64,000 nucleotides of DNA from Sporosarcina ureilytica (GCF_001753205.1 NZ_CP017560.1:3038001-3102000); one strand, 5' to 3'; counted from the stretch's first letter, positions 34,787 to 44,187 are shown. A program made the numbers and translations. Notes: generated by a model from the letters alone, not told the origin.

Positions 34787-35944
34787 TTACATTGCTATAG
34801 GTGAATCTAAAAACTCACTTAAAATTAGACAACTTGCTCCAAGAATACCTATTGATGCCTCCGATTGATAATAGATTCGTGATTCTATTTGTTGTTCTAT
34901 TTTCCATATATATTTTTTTAGCTTCTCTTTAACAGAAACCACCCATTCGGGATACTCTTCTATTAAAGCTCCCGCTAATATTATTATCTCTGGATTATAA
35001 GTACAGACAACGTTTGAAATAGTTAAAGCTAAATACTCTGCAGCCCTATCGAGTAGACTCACTGCCCACTCTTCATTTCTCTTTTTAGCTTTGAATATTT
35101 CCGGGTAAGACCGCCCGCTTTCCTTCTCTAAAAATGTTGTACAAATGTAAGTTTGCAAACACCCCAACTTGCCACAACTGCAAAGCATGCCATTTGGAGT
35201 AACAGTTGTATGACCAATTTCTCCCGCTATATTATTTGCTCCTCTAATAATTTCTCCTTTATCCATAAATGCTCCGCCCAAGCCGCTGCCTATATAAATA
35301 CATGCTGCGCTTTCAACTCCAACCGCCCTACCATAAAGACTTTCACCTAACAAAATTGCTTTCACCTGGTTATCAACTAATACCGACATTCCAGTTTTCT
35401 CTTCCAGAATCCTTCCAACTTCGACGTTCTTCCATTTAAATTGCGGGCTAGTTATTACTTTTCCAGAGGGCCAATCTACAATTCCAGGTATACTCACGCC
35501 ACAACCCAAAATTCTGTCTTCATAGTCCGCATACATATTTTTAATACTCTCTAGAAATTCCGCAATATTATTAAGAATCGTCTGGGGAGAATTTGTTAAA
35601 TCCAATTTCCTTTTTTCTTTATAAAGAACGCTTCCACTTAAGTCTGCGACACCAATTTCAATAAATTCTAACTCAATATTCATGCCAAACATTAAAGCGC
35701 CTTTCGGATTTATGGCTAATAATCTAGCACGCCTTCCAATATTCCCCTCTGTTTCTCCAACTTCCTCAATAAAGTTTTGATCAAGTAAGTCTTTTACAAT
35801 TCTACTTACACTTGTTGCACTCATCTTTGTTATTTTCGCCAAATCGGCTCTAGAAATCGTTCCGGCTCTCTTTATAGTCTTTAATAAAAGTAATAAATGA
35901 TGCTTTCGGAGCATCCCTTGATCATGTTTAGTTTGTAACACCAC
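34787..35944 (-). CDS. xylR: ROK-family xylose repressor
   Basis: A 385-residue ROK regulator: an N-terminal winged helix (about 15-70; GTISRADLAKITKMSATSVS) and a sugar-kinase-like sensor domain. The zinc motif CSCGKLGCLQTY is present, as are CGVSIPGIVDWPSGKV and YIGSGLGGAFMDKG. Such repressors release DNA on binding xylose. The start is a GTG at 35942-35944 with GGAG eight bases upstream. It is the first of the minus-strand xyl genes; an inverted repeat lies upstream at 36008-36040. Confidence 0.9.
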   Translation of the reverse strand: MVLQTKHDQGMLRKHHLLLLLKTIKRAGTISRADLAKITKMSATSVSRIVKDLLDQNFIEEVGETEGNIGRRARLLAINPKGALMFGMNIELEFIEIGVADLSGSVLYKEKRKLDLTNSPQTILNNIAEFLESIKNMYADYEDRILGCGVSIPGIVDWPSGKVITSPQFKWKNVEVGRILEEKTGMSVLVDNQVKAILLGESLYGRAVGVESAACIYIGSGLGGAFMDKGEIIRGANNIAGEIGHTTVTPNGMLCSCGKLGCLQTYICTTFLEKESGRSYPEIFKAKKRNEEWAVSLLDRAAEYLALTISNVVCTYNPEIIILAGALIEEYPEWVVSVKEKLKKYIWKIEQQIESRIYYQSEASIGILGASCLILSEFLDSPIAM

Positions 35945-36007
35945 GTTAATAACTCCAATCTTTTTTTATGTGAATTTATCACTTTACGTATATATTGAAA
36001 CGTTTTT

Positions 36008-36040
36008 CTAATTAATTACTCCAGTAGAGTTATTAATTAG
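36008..36040. promoter_or_regulatory. Candidate XylR operator
   Basis: CTAATTAATTACTC and GAGTTATTAATTAG form a 14-bp inverted repeat with one mismatch around CAGTA. A further half-site, TTAATAACTC, overlaps the xylR ribosome site at about 35946-35955. ROK repressors bind such AT-rich palindromes. No equally good copy was seen before xylF or xylA. Confidence 0.6.
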
Positions 36041-36196
36041 AGTATAAACAATAGTCTTTCACTTGTAAATGACTATTCGTAAAATTCAGCATGTATTCAA
36101 CTTTACAAATATTAAGTTCTTATATACCACTAGGTTTTCAAATAACTAGAATTTCAATGGAGAGTTAGGCACTCTTGTTTATTAGTGGACAGTTTC

Positions 36197-36210
36197 GGTG
36201 CCAGTCACTC
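36197..36210 (-). repeat. REP end, isolated left terminus
   Basis: GGTGCCAGTCACTC, exactly the left end of the palindrome family, then unrelated sequence. The rest of 36041-36465 holds no gene that I can support. Confidence 0.7.
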
Positions 36211-36465
36211 AAGTAATTACATAAAATGACCGGCCGGACATGTCCACCCGTCACCTCTCCATCAGCCCTACTCTCCCAAGGGTTACAGGCAATAAATCCA
36301 AAACCGAACCTATCTTTTTATTAAACTAAAATCTTTGTATTTATAATACGTATTCATCATCTATCAGCTATTAAAAGTTTTTTAAATTAATTTTCAAAAG
36401 TGTATCCCTTTTCTAAATTCCAATCTATATAAAGAGTGACAGGAAACTAAAGGGGCCGATTATCC

Positions 36466-37206
36466 ATGAACTATTTAACCAAATACCAATCATTCGCAAA
36501 TAAATATGAACTAAACGAGGCTATCGCTTTGCATTTAAGTGACCACAGATATCAATTAAACGATACGGATCAAAACGTACTCACGATGTTAAGCCGATAT
36601 GCGATAAAATATCCCGGCGTTGCCCACTTAAAAGTAGCAACAATTGCAAAGGCTTTACATAAATCAGACCGCACTGTTCGCCGCTCAGTCGAAAAATTGG
36701 AGCGATTACAGATACTTAAAAGACAATCATTTTCACGCGAGAAAACAGGTGGACAAGGTGCCAATCTCTATATTTTTTTACCCTATAAACAAATTGAACT
36801 TCCTGAACCGAAACATGAGCAAGTAACGAAAACAGAACTAAGTCATGAACCTAATCAACCAATTGTTGAAGAACCTATGATTCCAATCACACTTTACACA
36901 CGTTTCAAAGATCTAATAAAGTCCTACTCGGGAGAAAATAATGAAGGCCTGGCCAGCAAACTTTACGGCATTTATCGCGTGCACACCACAAGACTTTTGA
37001 AATTCGATATTCACGCGGACAAAGGAGAACTTTTGAAAACCATTGCAATACAAGCAGTTCGCGTCTTGTTCCAAGCAACCAAAAGAAAAAACATCCATAA
37101 CCTGATTGGCTATTACGACGGCATTTTCCGTGAATTAACCGACAAAGCTTTATTTGCGGATGCTTTTATGGATTATGATGCACCGATGGAAGTGAAAATG
37201 CCGTAG
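36466..37206 (+). CDS. Winged-helix (HTH_36-like) DNA-binding protein
   Basis: A 246-residue protein whose N-terminal half is a winged helix: TMLSRYAIKYPGVAHLKVAT then IAKALHKSDRTVRRSVEKLE and a basic wing KRQSFSREKTGGQGANLY. This arrangement resembles the DNA-binding domain of plasmid and phage replication or DnaD-like proteins. The C-terminal half (about 140-240) is helical, without a recognised domain, and ends acidic. It is a lone gene with AAAGGGG upstream of its ATG. REP ends in inverted orientation lie on both sides (36197 and 37221-37313), much like the RAYT unit. Function unknown. Confidence 0.65.
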   Translation: MNYLTKYQSFANKYELNEAIALHLSDHRYQLNDTDQNVLTMLSRYAIKYPGVAHLKVATIAKALHKSDRTVRRSVEKLERLQILKRQSFSREKTGGQGANLYIFLPYKQIELPEPKHEQVTKTELSHEPNQPIVEEPMIPITLYTRFKDLIKSYSGENNEGLASKLYGIYRVHTTRLLKFDIHADKGELLKTIAIQAVRVLFQATKRKNIHNLIGYYDGIFRELTDKALFADAFMDYDAPMEVKMP

Positions 37207-37220
37207 ATGATTGGCATAAG

Positions 37221-37313
37221 AGTTATCTGAATAGTGTTCGAGTTGAGTGGGTGACTGGCACCATATACAAGAATTATCTGAATAGTGCCCGAATTGAATG
37301 AGTGACTGGCACC
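37221..37313 (+). repeat. Two REP ends in tandem
   Basis: Copies at 37221-37262 and 37271-37313 each run from (A/G)TTATCTGAATAGTG to GAGTGACTGGCACC (first copy: GGGTGACTGGCACC). The pair starts 14 bp after the winged-helix gene stop. Confidence 0.85.
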
Positions 37314-37429
37314 AATACAAATCGCTCTCATCACTTTCTAATAATCCTCACACCATACTCACATAATGAAATCCTATGATAGTAGTGAACCAACAAAAGG
37401 TTGTTAACAAATGTGAGCGAGGTGAGGAC

Positions 37430-38224
37430 TTGGCTATTGAAATTTTTAGCCGCCGGGAACAGAAGTATTTAATTACGCGGTGGCAGTATGAACAACTCGT
37501 TGAAAGAATGATGCCGCATATGCGGTATGACAAATATGGGATTGACGGAAAATATACCGTGACGAGTTTGTATTTTGAAAATGATGAACAGGAAATCTAC
37601 TATGAAACGAAGAACAAATTGAAGTACCGCCAAAAACTGAGACTGCGTGTCTACGATGAGACCGATATTCATGGCACTGCGTTTTTTGAAGTAAAGCAAA
37701 AACATAATAACGTGGTGAATAAAAGACGGGTTGTCATGCCGTTAATGGAAGCTTATCGATTCATGGATACTGGGTTGGATGAAGAACTTAATTCTTATCA
37801 ATCAACAAATGAACAAGTGCTACGAGAAATCGAGTATTTTAGACAGTTTTATCAGTTACAACCAGAAATGATTGTCAGCTATCATCGACACGCGTTTCAC
37901 GGTGTGACAGATCCCGAACTACGCGTCACGTTCGATATGGATTTAACATGTCGGAATGACGATTTGGCCGTCGAAAACGGTGCATTTGGGGAACGATTTA
38001 TTGACGAAAATCTTGTTGTACTTGAAGTCAAAGTAAATGACAGTGTTCCGTTATGGCTCACCCGCCATTTACAAGACTTAAATTGCGAACAAAGAAGTGC
38101 TTCAAAGTTTTGCACGAGTACAGAACTTTTAAGCGGACATCACTTACCACAAAATGAGTGGATGGAAACGACAACAATTGGAGGCAGGAAAAGTGGACAC
38201 AATCAACAACTTATTTCAATTTAA
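37430..38224 (+). CDS. VTC-domain (polyphosphate polymerase-like) protein
   Basis: A 264-residue cytoplasmic protein with the VTC catalytic-tunnel pattern: SRREQKYLITRWQYEQL near the N-terminus, LRLRVYD, AFFEVKQKHNNVVNKRR, SYHRHAFHG and VLEVKVNDSVPLWL supply the expected basic and acidic tunnel residues (R/K-E-x-K-Y, R-x-R, E-x-K twice). In yeast Vtc4 this domain makes polyphosphate. The start is a TTG at 37430 that directly follows GAGGTGAGGAC; the frame is open to 37376. Its 3' end overlaps the DUF4956 gene by 32 bp; this pair recurs in bacteria. Confidence 0.82.
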   Translation: MAIEIFSRREQKYLITRWQYEQLVERMMPHMRYDKYGIDGKYTVTSLYFENDEQEIYYETKNKLKYRQKLRLRVYDETDIHGTAFFEVKQKHNNVVNKRRVVMPLMEAYRFMDTGLDEELNSYQSTNEQVLREIEYFRQFYQLQPEMIVSYHRHAFHGVTDPELRVTFDMDLTCRNDDLAVENGAFGERFIDENLVVLEVKVNDSVPLWLTRHLQDLNCEQRSASKFCTSTELLSGHHLPQNEWMETTTIGGRKSGHNQQLISI

Positions 38225-38876
38225 CGGACTAGAGGGAGAACCGACGATTTGGATGAGCATCGGTGCGATGGCACTTGCAGCACTGCTTAGCTTAATCATT
38301 ACGAAGGTCTACCAAATTACATTTACTGGGGAAAGATATTCACAAGCTTTTGTACACACGATTATGATGATGAGCATTATTGTGTCCGTCGTCATGAACG
38401 TCGTCAGCGGAAATGCGGGGGTTGCGTTTGGTTTATTCGCCGTCTTCTCCCTCATTCGCTTTAGGAGTGCAGTGACGAATGCCAAGGATATTGCGTATAT
38501 TTTCTTTGGGCTATGTGTGGGGATGACAGCTGGTTTATTTCAATTTGAACTGGCAATCGTACTTACTTTATTCGCCAGTCTTATCTTCTACATTTTATTT
38601 AAAGTCGATTACGGCGCGGGTAAAGATACACAAATATTAAAAATTACCGTTCCTGAAAACTTAAACGACGAAAACTTATTTGACGATATTCTTGCTGATA
38701 AAACAGATAGCTATCGACTTCGTCAAGTCGAAACAACTAATCTTGGAACGATGATTTTATACACATTCGCGATTCGCAGCAAAGTTGACACGAAAGATCA
38801 AGAGCTGCTTAATGACATTAGAGAGCGGAATGCTAATTTGAAGGTTTCTTTATCTTATTTGGAGATGAGAGATTGA
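38193..38876 (+). CDS. DUF4956 membrane protein
   Basis: A 227-residue integral membrane protein of the DUF4956 family, with about four helices in the first 130 residues (IWMSIGAMALAALLSLIITK; VHTIMMMSIIVSVVMNVV; FGLFAVFSLIRFRSAVTNAK, the family signature; AYIFFGLCVGMTAGLFQF) and a soluble C-terminal domain. The start is GTG 38193-38195 after GGAGG, inside the end of the VTC gene, so the two are translationally coupled. The pairing suggests a membrane partner for the VTC enzyme, perhaps for polymer export; this is inference. Confidence 0.82.
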   Translation: MDTINNLFQFNGLEGEPTIWMSIGAMALAALLSLIITKVYQITFTGERYSQAFVHTIMMMSIIVSVVMNVVSGNAGVAFGLFAVFSLIRFRSAVTNAKDIAYIFFGLCVGMTAGLFQFELAIVLTLFASLIFYILFKVDYGAGKDTQILKITVPENLNDENLFDDILADKTDSYRLRQVETTNLGTMILYTFAIRSKVDTKDQELLNDIRERNANLKVSLSYLEMRD

Positions 38877-38893
38877 GCTTTTAATAAAAAATC

Positions 38894-38936
38894 AAGGGGA
38901 TATTGACAAATCACGCTATATTGTCGATATCCCCTT
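38894..38936 (+). terminator. Terminator of the VTC/DUF4956 operon
   Basis: AAGGGGATATTGACAA pairs with TTGTCGATATCCCCTT, followed by TCAAATTTT. A related stem is at 63341. Confidence 0.8.
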
Positions 38937-38945
38937 TCAAATTTT

Positions 38946-38989
38946 ATGCAATCGCAGTGTATTGTCAGAATATTTTTTGCACAGGTACC
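38946..38989 (+). repeat. Repeat tail, second form (copy 7)
   Basis: ATGCAATCGCAGTGTATTGT then CAGAATATTTTTTGCACAGG and TACC, ten bases after the hairpin. Confidence 0.8.
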
Positions 38990-39161
38990 CGTCACTTCTA
39001 TTTTTCGCAAAAAACGTAGTCAGAAAAGACTTGGTTATTCATCACCATCGTCCTTCCTAACTACGTATTGTAAGGGGGCTTAGTGGCACAATTTAAGTTA
39101 TTATTCTGTGTCCATTTTCATGGGGCTTGACCACTGCCACAAAAACAGCACCACCAAAGAA

Positions 39162-39917
39162 CTAAATCTCAATATTATTAATAGTAAGTATACTAGAAAA
39201 CGTGTCTGATAAATCCTTCAAAGCAGGCAATACTTCCATACAATGCGCTTCACTAAATCGATACATCGGACCTGATATTGTTAACGATCCAATTACTTCC
39301 TTATGCACAAATACAGGTACCGCAATAGCATTAACGTCCGGAGTATATTCACCTTGACTTAGCGACCATGAATTATCCCTGATTTTTTGAAGTTCTTTTT
39401 TCAAATCACCAGCGTCTACTAAAGTATTTGCAGTGTATTGAGTCAGTTCTCCACCAATAATCTCATCTTGTTGTTCTTCTGGAAGAAAAGCTGAAATAGC
39501 TCTATACGAAGCCCCGACATAAAGCGGTGCTGTACTTCCTTCTGACACAGAAAATTTAACTTTATTTTCAGGTTCAGAAACCATGAGTGTAAGACCCTCA
39601 TTTTTATTTAATACAGTAAAAAACACCGATTCTCCTGTCAGGTGACATAGCTCATCTAGTAAAGGACGAAGGACTTTCTCTATATTCAACTGACTGTAAT
39701 AGCGCATTCCCAATTCCCATACCGCTGGTCCTAAAGAATATCGTTTCGTTTCAAAATCCTTACGCACGAAATCGTTGTTCTCTAACGTTTCTAATATACG
39801 ATACAAACTAGTATGATTTACACCCATCTCATGAGCAAGCTCACGCCCACCCCAAGTCGAATTTTGATCATCAAACATCTTCAATGTACGCAAAGCTAAA
39901 TTTACTGTTTTTAACAA
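39162..39917 (-). CDS. IclR-family transcriptional regulator
   Basis: A 251-residue IclR protein. The winged helix spans about 5-65 (NLALRTLKMFDDQNSTWGGR; ELAHEMGVNHTSLYRILETL), and the effector domain has YSLGPAVWELGMRYYSQLNI, a mid-domain YRAISAFLPEEQ, and NAIAVPVFVHKEVIGSLTIS near the end. The start is a TTG at 39915-39917 after GAGGATG. It follows the M20 peptidase gene by 61 bp and is probably the last gene of the peptide-transport operon, which it may control through the palindrome at 46199. Confidence 0.88.
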   Translation of the reverse strand: MLKTVNLALRTLKMFDDQNSTWGGRELAHEMGVNHTSLYRILETLENNDFVRKDFETKRYSLGPAVWELGMRYYSQLNIEKVLRPLLDELCHLTGESVFFTVLNKNEGLTLMVSEPENKVKFSVSEGSTAPLYVGASYRAISAFLPEEQQDEIIGGELTQYTANTLVDAGDLKKELQKIRDNSWSLSQGEYTPDVNAIAVPVFVHKEVIGSLTISGPMYRFSEAHCMEVLPALKDLSDTFSSILTINNIEI

Positions 39918-39978
39918 TAGAGTCTCACATCCTCTAAAATAAAATACACCTAATTATATCTATTCAAAAAATAAATTA

Positions 39979-41247
39979 CTATTCTTCATATAGATAATCG
40001 ACGGCTGCCGCTACATACACTTTTGCACATCGGATGATATCTGAAACATGTACCTTTTCATCATATCCATGGATACTTGGTAAATAAGCAGGACCATATT
40101 GCAATACCGGAATATTATGATCTCGGAAATGACGAGCATCACTACTTGCCCACTGCATAACCCCATATGCTTCATGATTCGTCACATACGTAATATTATC
40201 TACGATAGCTTGACAGACTGGATCTTGTGCATCCGTATAATTGGCTGTGCTTTGGAAACCGAACATTTTCATCTCATAATTAATACCTAGTTCTTCAAAA
40301 GATTTTGTTAAATAATCCGTCACTTCATCGTGAGTTACGCCAAACGGAAGACGACAATCTACTTCAACTGTACATTTCTCAGGAATGACATTCGATTTAG
40401 TTCCACCTTGAATTGTCCCTATATTTACAGTGATATGGTCGAGAACAGGCTGAAACGCGATTCTGTCTGTTTCTACCTCACGCATATATTTTTTCGAAAT
40501 ATCAATTAATGGCTGTGCCTCTTTCGGGATATTAACTTCCACATTCCATAGCTCACGAATTTTCTCAATCGCTGCAATCGCATCCGTTATTGCGTTATTT
40601 CCAGCTAATGGTGATAAACTACCATGTCCCGGGACACCATACACAGTTAACTCAAACCAATAAGAACCTTTTTGTCCAATCGTAGGGTTGTATGGTGAAG
40701 ATGGTTCAGCTATTAAACATCCGTCTCCTTCGAGTAGATTATTTTCTAATAGCCAAGGTACACCGTATTCTCCACCTGTTTCTTCATCTGGAACAATCGC
40801 TAAAATCAATTCACCAGGCAGCTCTATATTTAACCTTTTCAATAAGCTAATTGTAAATATGAGACCCCCTAGCCCAGCTTTCATGTCACTTGCTCCTCTT
40901 CCTAACATCCAACCATCAACTACTTCACCGAAAAAAGGATTAAATGACCACTTTGATAAATCACCGGCTGGAACAACATCTGTATGTCCACAATAAATTA
41001 ACCTCTTCCCGTTCGTATCCCCAATTTTAGAAATTAAATTATACATCTTATCTGTCGACTCATGCCATTCCACCGGTACGTCAAACTGATTTAAATACTT
41101 TTCGATAAACTGACTAATTTCTGTAGAATCACCCGGTGGATTCTCACTAGGTATTTTTATTAAATCTCCGATTAACGTAATTAATTCATCTTGATTCTTT
41201 TCCACTTCAGAAACTAATAAATCTTTTAATTGTTGTTTATCCATCAT
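39979..41247 (-). CDS. M20 family metallopeptidase (ArgE/DapE/carboxypeptidase G2-like)
   Basis: A 422-residue zinc peptidase or deacylase. Metal-site signatures are YCGHTDVVPAGD, GRGASDMKAGLGG (bridging Asp), VPDEETGGEYG (catalytic Glu then metal Glu), LIAEPS, and the late His in LPSIHGYDEKVHVSD. The bacterial exopeptidase dimerisation domain lies in the middle (about 180-290). It starts at 41247 or at the ATG three bases later; TAATG overlaps the DUF1177 stop with GGAGG just before. With the peptide ABC transporter upstream, it likely hydrolyses the imported dipeptide or N-acyl amino acid. Confidence 0.9.
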   Translation of the reverse strand: MMDKQQLKDLLVSEVEKNQDELITLIGDLIKIPSENPPGDSTEISQFIEKYLNQFDVPVEWHESTDKMYNLISKIGDTNGKRLIYCGHTDVVPAGDLSKWSFNPFFGEVVDGWMLGRGASDMKAGLGGLIFTISLLKRLNIELPGELILAIVPDEETGGEYGVPWLLENNLLEGDGCLIAEPSSPYNPTIGQKGSYWFELTVYGVPGHGSLSPLAGNNAITDAIAAIEKIRELWNVEVNIPKEAQPLIDISKKYMREVETDRIAFQPVLDHITVNIGTIQGGTKSNVIPEKCTVEVDCRLPFGVTHDEVTDYLTKSFEELGINYEMKMFGFQSTANYTDAQDPVCQAIVDNITYVTNHEAYGVMQWASSDARHFRDHNIPVLQYGPAYLPSIHGYDEKVHVSDIIRCAKVYVAAAVDYLYEE

Positions 41248-42188
41248 TAAACCTCCACTCCTTGAGTTTGCAAATGATTCATCGAACCATACAATTTAAC
41301 AAGTCGCGCAAATTCTTCTTCATTGTAAAATGAACAATTCCCTTGTCCATATGTTTTTGAGATTTCAAGAACAAAACGTACTGCTGCTTCGACATCCACT
41401 AAACTGGTCGCACCTGTTCCACAACCCGCTACTGCTGTTTCTGTTGTGATTGCAACACCAACTACCGGACTATTCGTAGCTACTGCAGGTTGCAAAATAC
41501 TATTAATATGGTAAACACCATTTCCATATGGCGTAATATCTTGCATTGTAATCGGCAGTGTTACAGGCAAACGTCCTGCTGACTGCGTATACGTATGAAG
41601 TAAATCGTCACTAATACGTAAAATATAGCCTTCTTTTACAGTAGGCGTAATTGCATAACCAGAATGATTCGTTACGATATTCCCCTTCGTTGTATCAATG
41701 GATAAAATTGCGTCCATCTCATTTGTTACTTCATGTTTATTCATTTCCATAATATCTACCGGGGAATTCATGAAAGGAACCGGATCATGTGGCAAAGTAG
41801 GGGCTGTTGGACAAATATGCGTAGTAATCACAACATCTCCTTCCACAGTATCTCCCTTTAATTGCATATCTAATAACTTAGCTGCTGCTGACATCGCCGC
41901 AAGTGCACCATCACCATCTGAAACAAAACCAATCATTTCTGGGCGAGCACCAATTCCACCTAAACGACCAATTATTCCTAGCGTAGGCGCATTTCCACCT
42001 GACAGTTTTCCATTCTGACCCGGTACGACGACCTTCACGAAATCAGTAGAACCTTTTTCTCCTTCAACCGTCTTTACCTCAACGTTTGCATCAGGTTTAA
42101 TTGCTTTCAAATAATTTGCAACACATTCACCTGTAACGTGCATACTATCCATTACTTCATACATTTCCATAACATGTTTTAATGACAT
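41247..42188 (-). CDS. DUF1177 family protein
   Basis: A 313-residue cytoplasmic protein of DUF1177, a family of unknown function found with peptide transporters, AroM and M20/M29 peptidases. Glycine-rich blocks such as TLGIIGRLGGIGARPEMIGF and VAITTETAVAGCGTGATSLV, several conserved His and Asp residues (TTHICPTAPTLPHDPVPFM, LSIDTTKGN), and no signal peptide are visible. The ATG follows AGGGGGAAATAGTT. It is coupled to the M20 gene by an overlapping stop and start and follows the ATPase gene by 21 bp. An enzymatic role in degrading the transported compound is likely but unproved. Confidence 0.82.
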   Translation of the reverse strand: MSLKHVMEMYEVMDSMHVTGECVANYLKAIKPDANVEVKTVEGEKGSTDFVKVVVPGQNGKLSGGNAPTLGIIGRLGGIGARPEMIGFVSDGDGALAAMSAAAKLLDMQLKGDTVEGDVVITTHICPTAPTLPHDPVPFMNSPVDIMEMNKHEVTNEMDAILSIDTTKGNIVTNHSGYAITPTVKEGYILRISDDLLHTYTQSAGRLPVTLPITMQDITPYGNGVYHINSILQPAVATNSPVVGVAITTETAVAGCGTGATSLVDVEAAVRFVLEISKTYGQGNCSFYNEEEFARLVKLYGSMNHLQTQGVEV

Positions 42189-42209
42189 AACTATTTCCCC
42201 CTAATATAT

Positions 42210-43181
42210 TTATTCATGTAGAAAACAAGATACGGAATGACCTTGATTTACACTTTGTAAAATGGGTGATTCTTGTTTACATTTCTCCATCGCAAATGGA
42301 CATCTCGTGTGAAAATGACAACCATTTGGAGGATTTACTGGACTTGGTAAGTCACCATTTAATACAGTGCGTTCTTTTTTATCAAAAGGACTCTCTTTCG
42401 GAATTGCCGATAATAACGCCTTTGTATACGGGTGCTTTGGATTTTGATAAATTTGATCGAATGTACCAATTTCTACAATTCTCCCAAGGTACATCACAGC
42501 AATTCGATCACAAATATAACGCACTACATTTAAATCGTGTGAAATGAAAATATAAGTTAAATCAAACTCTTTTTGTAATCTTTTTAGTAAATTAATGACT
42601 TGTGCTTGAATTGAAACATCTAACGCTGATACCGGTTCATCACAAATGACTACATCTGGATTCAAAGCTAATGCTCGCGCAATATTAATCCTTTGTTTCT
42701 GTCCTCCTGAAAACTCGTGAGGGTACCGCTCTGCATGATAAGCACTCATGCCTACCGTACTTAACAAATCTACAACTTTTTGTTTCCGCTCTTCCTTCGT
42801 CCCAATGTTATGTATTTTCAAAGGCTCGGAAATTAAATAATCGATTTTTTTCCGTGGATCTAAAGATGCATCTGGATTTTGAAAGACCATCTGTATCGAT
42901 TTTCTAGCAGACCGAATCTCTTTTTGAGAAAGTTTAGCCAAATCAACCCCATTAAAATTCACAGTACCTGAAGTAGGTGTGATCAATTGGTTGATGAGTC
43001 TAGCAAGTGTTGATTTCCCACAACCAGATTCGCCAACAATCCCAAATGTCTCCCCTTTATATAAATCAAAATCGATTCCATCAACTGCTTTAACTGCCAT
43101 TTTTGACGATTTAAACGGAACAGTATCCGCTATAGGAAAGTGTTTTTTTAATCCTTGTACTTCCATGATTGGCTTATTCAA
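42210..43181 (-). CDS. Oligopeptide/dipeptide ABC transporter ATPase (OppF/DppF-like)
   Basis: A 323-residue ATPase with Walker A GESGCGKSTLARLI, signature FSGGQKQRINIARAL, Walker B DVVICDEPVSALDVSIQAQV and the C-terminal oligo_HPY domain (TRCPFAMEKC and preceding HPYTKAL). The cysteines near the end could bind an iron-sulfur cluster, as in DppD/DppF homologues. The start is a TTG (43179-43181) after AGGAGGGGG; the frame is open for 20 codons upstream. It overlaps the end of the OppD-like gene by 8 bp. Confidence 0.92.
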   Translation of the reverse strand: MNKPIMEVQGLKKHFPIADTVPFKSSKMAVKAVDGIDFDLYKGETFGIVGESGCGKSTLARLINQLITPTSGTVNFNGVDLAKLSQKEIRSARKSIQMVFQNPDASLDPRKKIDYLISEPLKIHNIGTKEERKQKVVDLLSTVGMSAYHAERYPHEFSGGQKQRINIARALALNPDVVICDEPVSALDVSIQAQVINLLKRLQKEFDLTYIFISHDLNVVRYICDRIAVMYLGRIVEIGTFDQIYQNPKHPYTKALLSAIPKESPFDKKERTVLNGDLPSPVNPPNGCHFHTRCPFAMEKCKQESPILQSVNQGHSVSCFLHE

Positions 43182-44187
43182 CGAATACCCCCTCCTTTCT
43201 CTCCAACTGATTTGTCTTCGTCTGAAAATGACAGGATACACGATGACCTTCTTCTACTTCAATCACTTCAGGTTTTTCTTTATGACAAATGTCTTTAGCG
43301 AATGGACAACGTGACGAAAATGAACACCCAGGGACTGGCCTACGTAAATCAGGGGGACTACCCGGTATTGTCTGTAACTCTTGTTCTGACGCGATATCAG
43401 AAGTGATTTGTGATTCTAATAACCCCCACGTATATGGATGCTTTGGGTTAGCGTAAATTTGCTCCACCGTTCCTGACTCCACTGTAGAACCTGCGTACAT
43501 GACAATTACTTTGTCACACATTTCCCAAACAACGCCTAAATCGTGAGTGATCATAATAATGGACGTATCATTCTTCTCTTGTAAATCTTTCATTAGTTCA
43601 AGAATTTGAGCTTGTACTGTAACGTCTAAAGCCGTTGTTGGTTCATCAGCAATTAATAATTTCGGATTACAAGACAGCGCAATTGCAATCATAACTCTCT
43701 GACGCATCCCACCTGAAAACTCATGCGGATACATGTCAATTCGTTTAGTTGGTTCAGGTATTCCTACTACTTTAAGCATTTCAATTGCTTCTGTTTTCGC
43801 ATCTTTTTTAGATATATCTTTATGTGTACGAATCGCTTCTACAATTTGATTACCAACAGTAAAGACTGGATTCAAACTCGTCATCGGGTCTTGGAAAATC
43901 ATTGCGATTTCATTTCCTCTAACTTGTCGCATTTCCTTATCTGTTAAAGCTACTAAATCTTTATCTTGAAATTTAATTTGACCGTCCGCTATTTTTCCAG
44001 GTGGTGATGGGATAAGCCGCATAATTGCAGTTGCTGTCACACTCTTTCCAGAGCCAGATTCCCCTACAATCCCGATTGTTTCTTTCTTATTCAATGAAAA
44101 ATTAACGCCATTTACCGCATTCACAGTCGCAGCGGACGATTTAAACTGTACAACTAAATCTTTCACATCTAATAGTGGGTTTGACAT
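43174..44187 (-). CDS. Oligopeptide/dipeptide ABC transporter ATPase (OppD/DppD-like)
   Basis: A 337-residue ATPase paired with the preceding-listed F-type subunit. Walker A is GESGSGKSVTATAIMRL, the signature FSGGMRQRVMIAIAL, Walker B LLIADEPTTALDVTVQAQ and the oligo_HPY tail HPYTWGLLES with PGCSFSSRCPFAKDIC. The D-subunit signature GKSVTA (rather than GKSTLA) and its place before the F-type gene are as usual. Starts at an ATG after GGAGGGGTAAT, 11 bp behind the permease gene. Confidence 0.92.
   Translation of the reverse strand: MSNPLLDVKDLVVQFKSSAATVNAVNGVNFSLNKKETIGIVGESGSGKSVTATAIMRLIPSPPGKIADGQIKFQDKDLVALTDKEMRQVRGNEIAMIFQDPMTSLNPVFTVGNQIVEAIRTHKDISKKDAKTEAIEMLKVVGIPEPTKRIDMYPHEFSGGMRQRVMIAIALSCNPKLLIADEPTTALDVTVQAQILELMKDLQEKNDTSIIMITHDLGVVWEMCDKVIVMYAGSTVESGTVEQIYANPKHPYTWGLLESQITSDIASEQELQTIPGSPPDLRRPVPGCSFSSRCPFAKDICHKEKPEVIEVEEGHRVSCHFQTKTNQLERKEGVFVE

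Noticed and set aside
35989..36010. cre-like sequence TTGAAACGTTTTTCT upstream of xylR
   Set aside because: The central CG is out of register with the cre consensus TGWAANCGNTNWCA; two key bases do not match.
37221..37313. Repeated GTGACTGGCACC units as a possible CRISPR array
   Set aside because: Only two or three units occur together, the spacing has no uniform spacer length, units differ internally, and no cas gene is present. They match the dispersed REP family instead.
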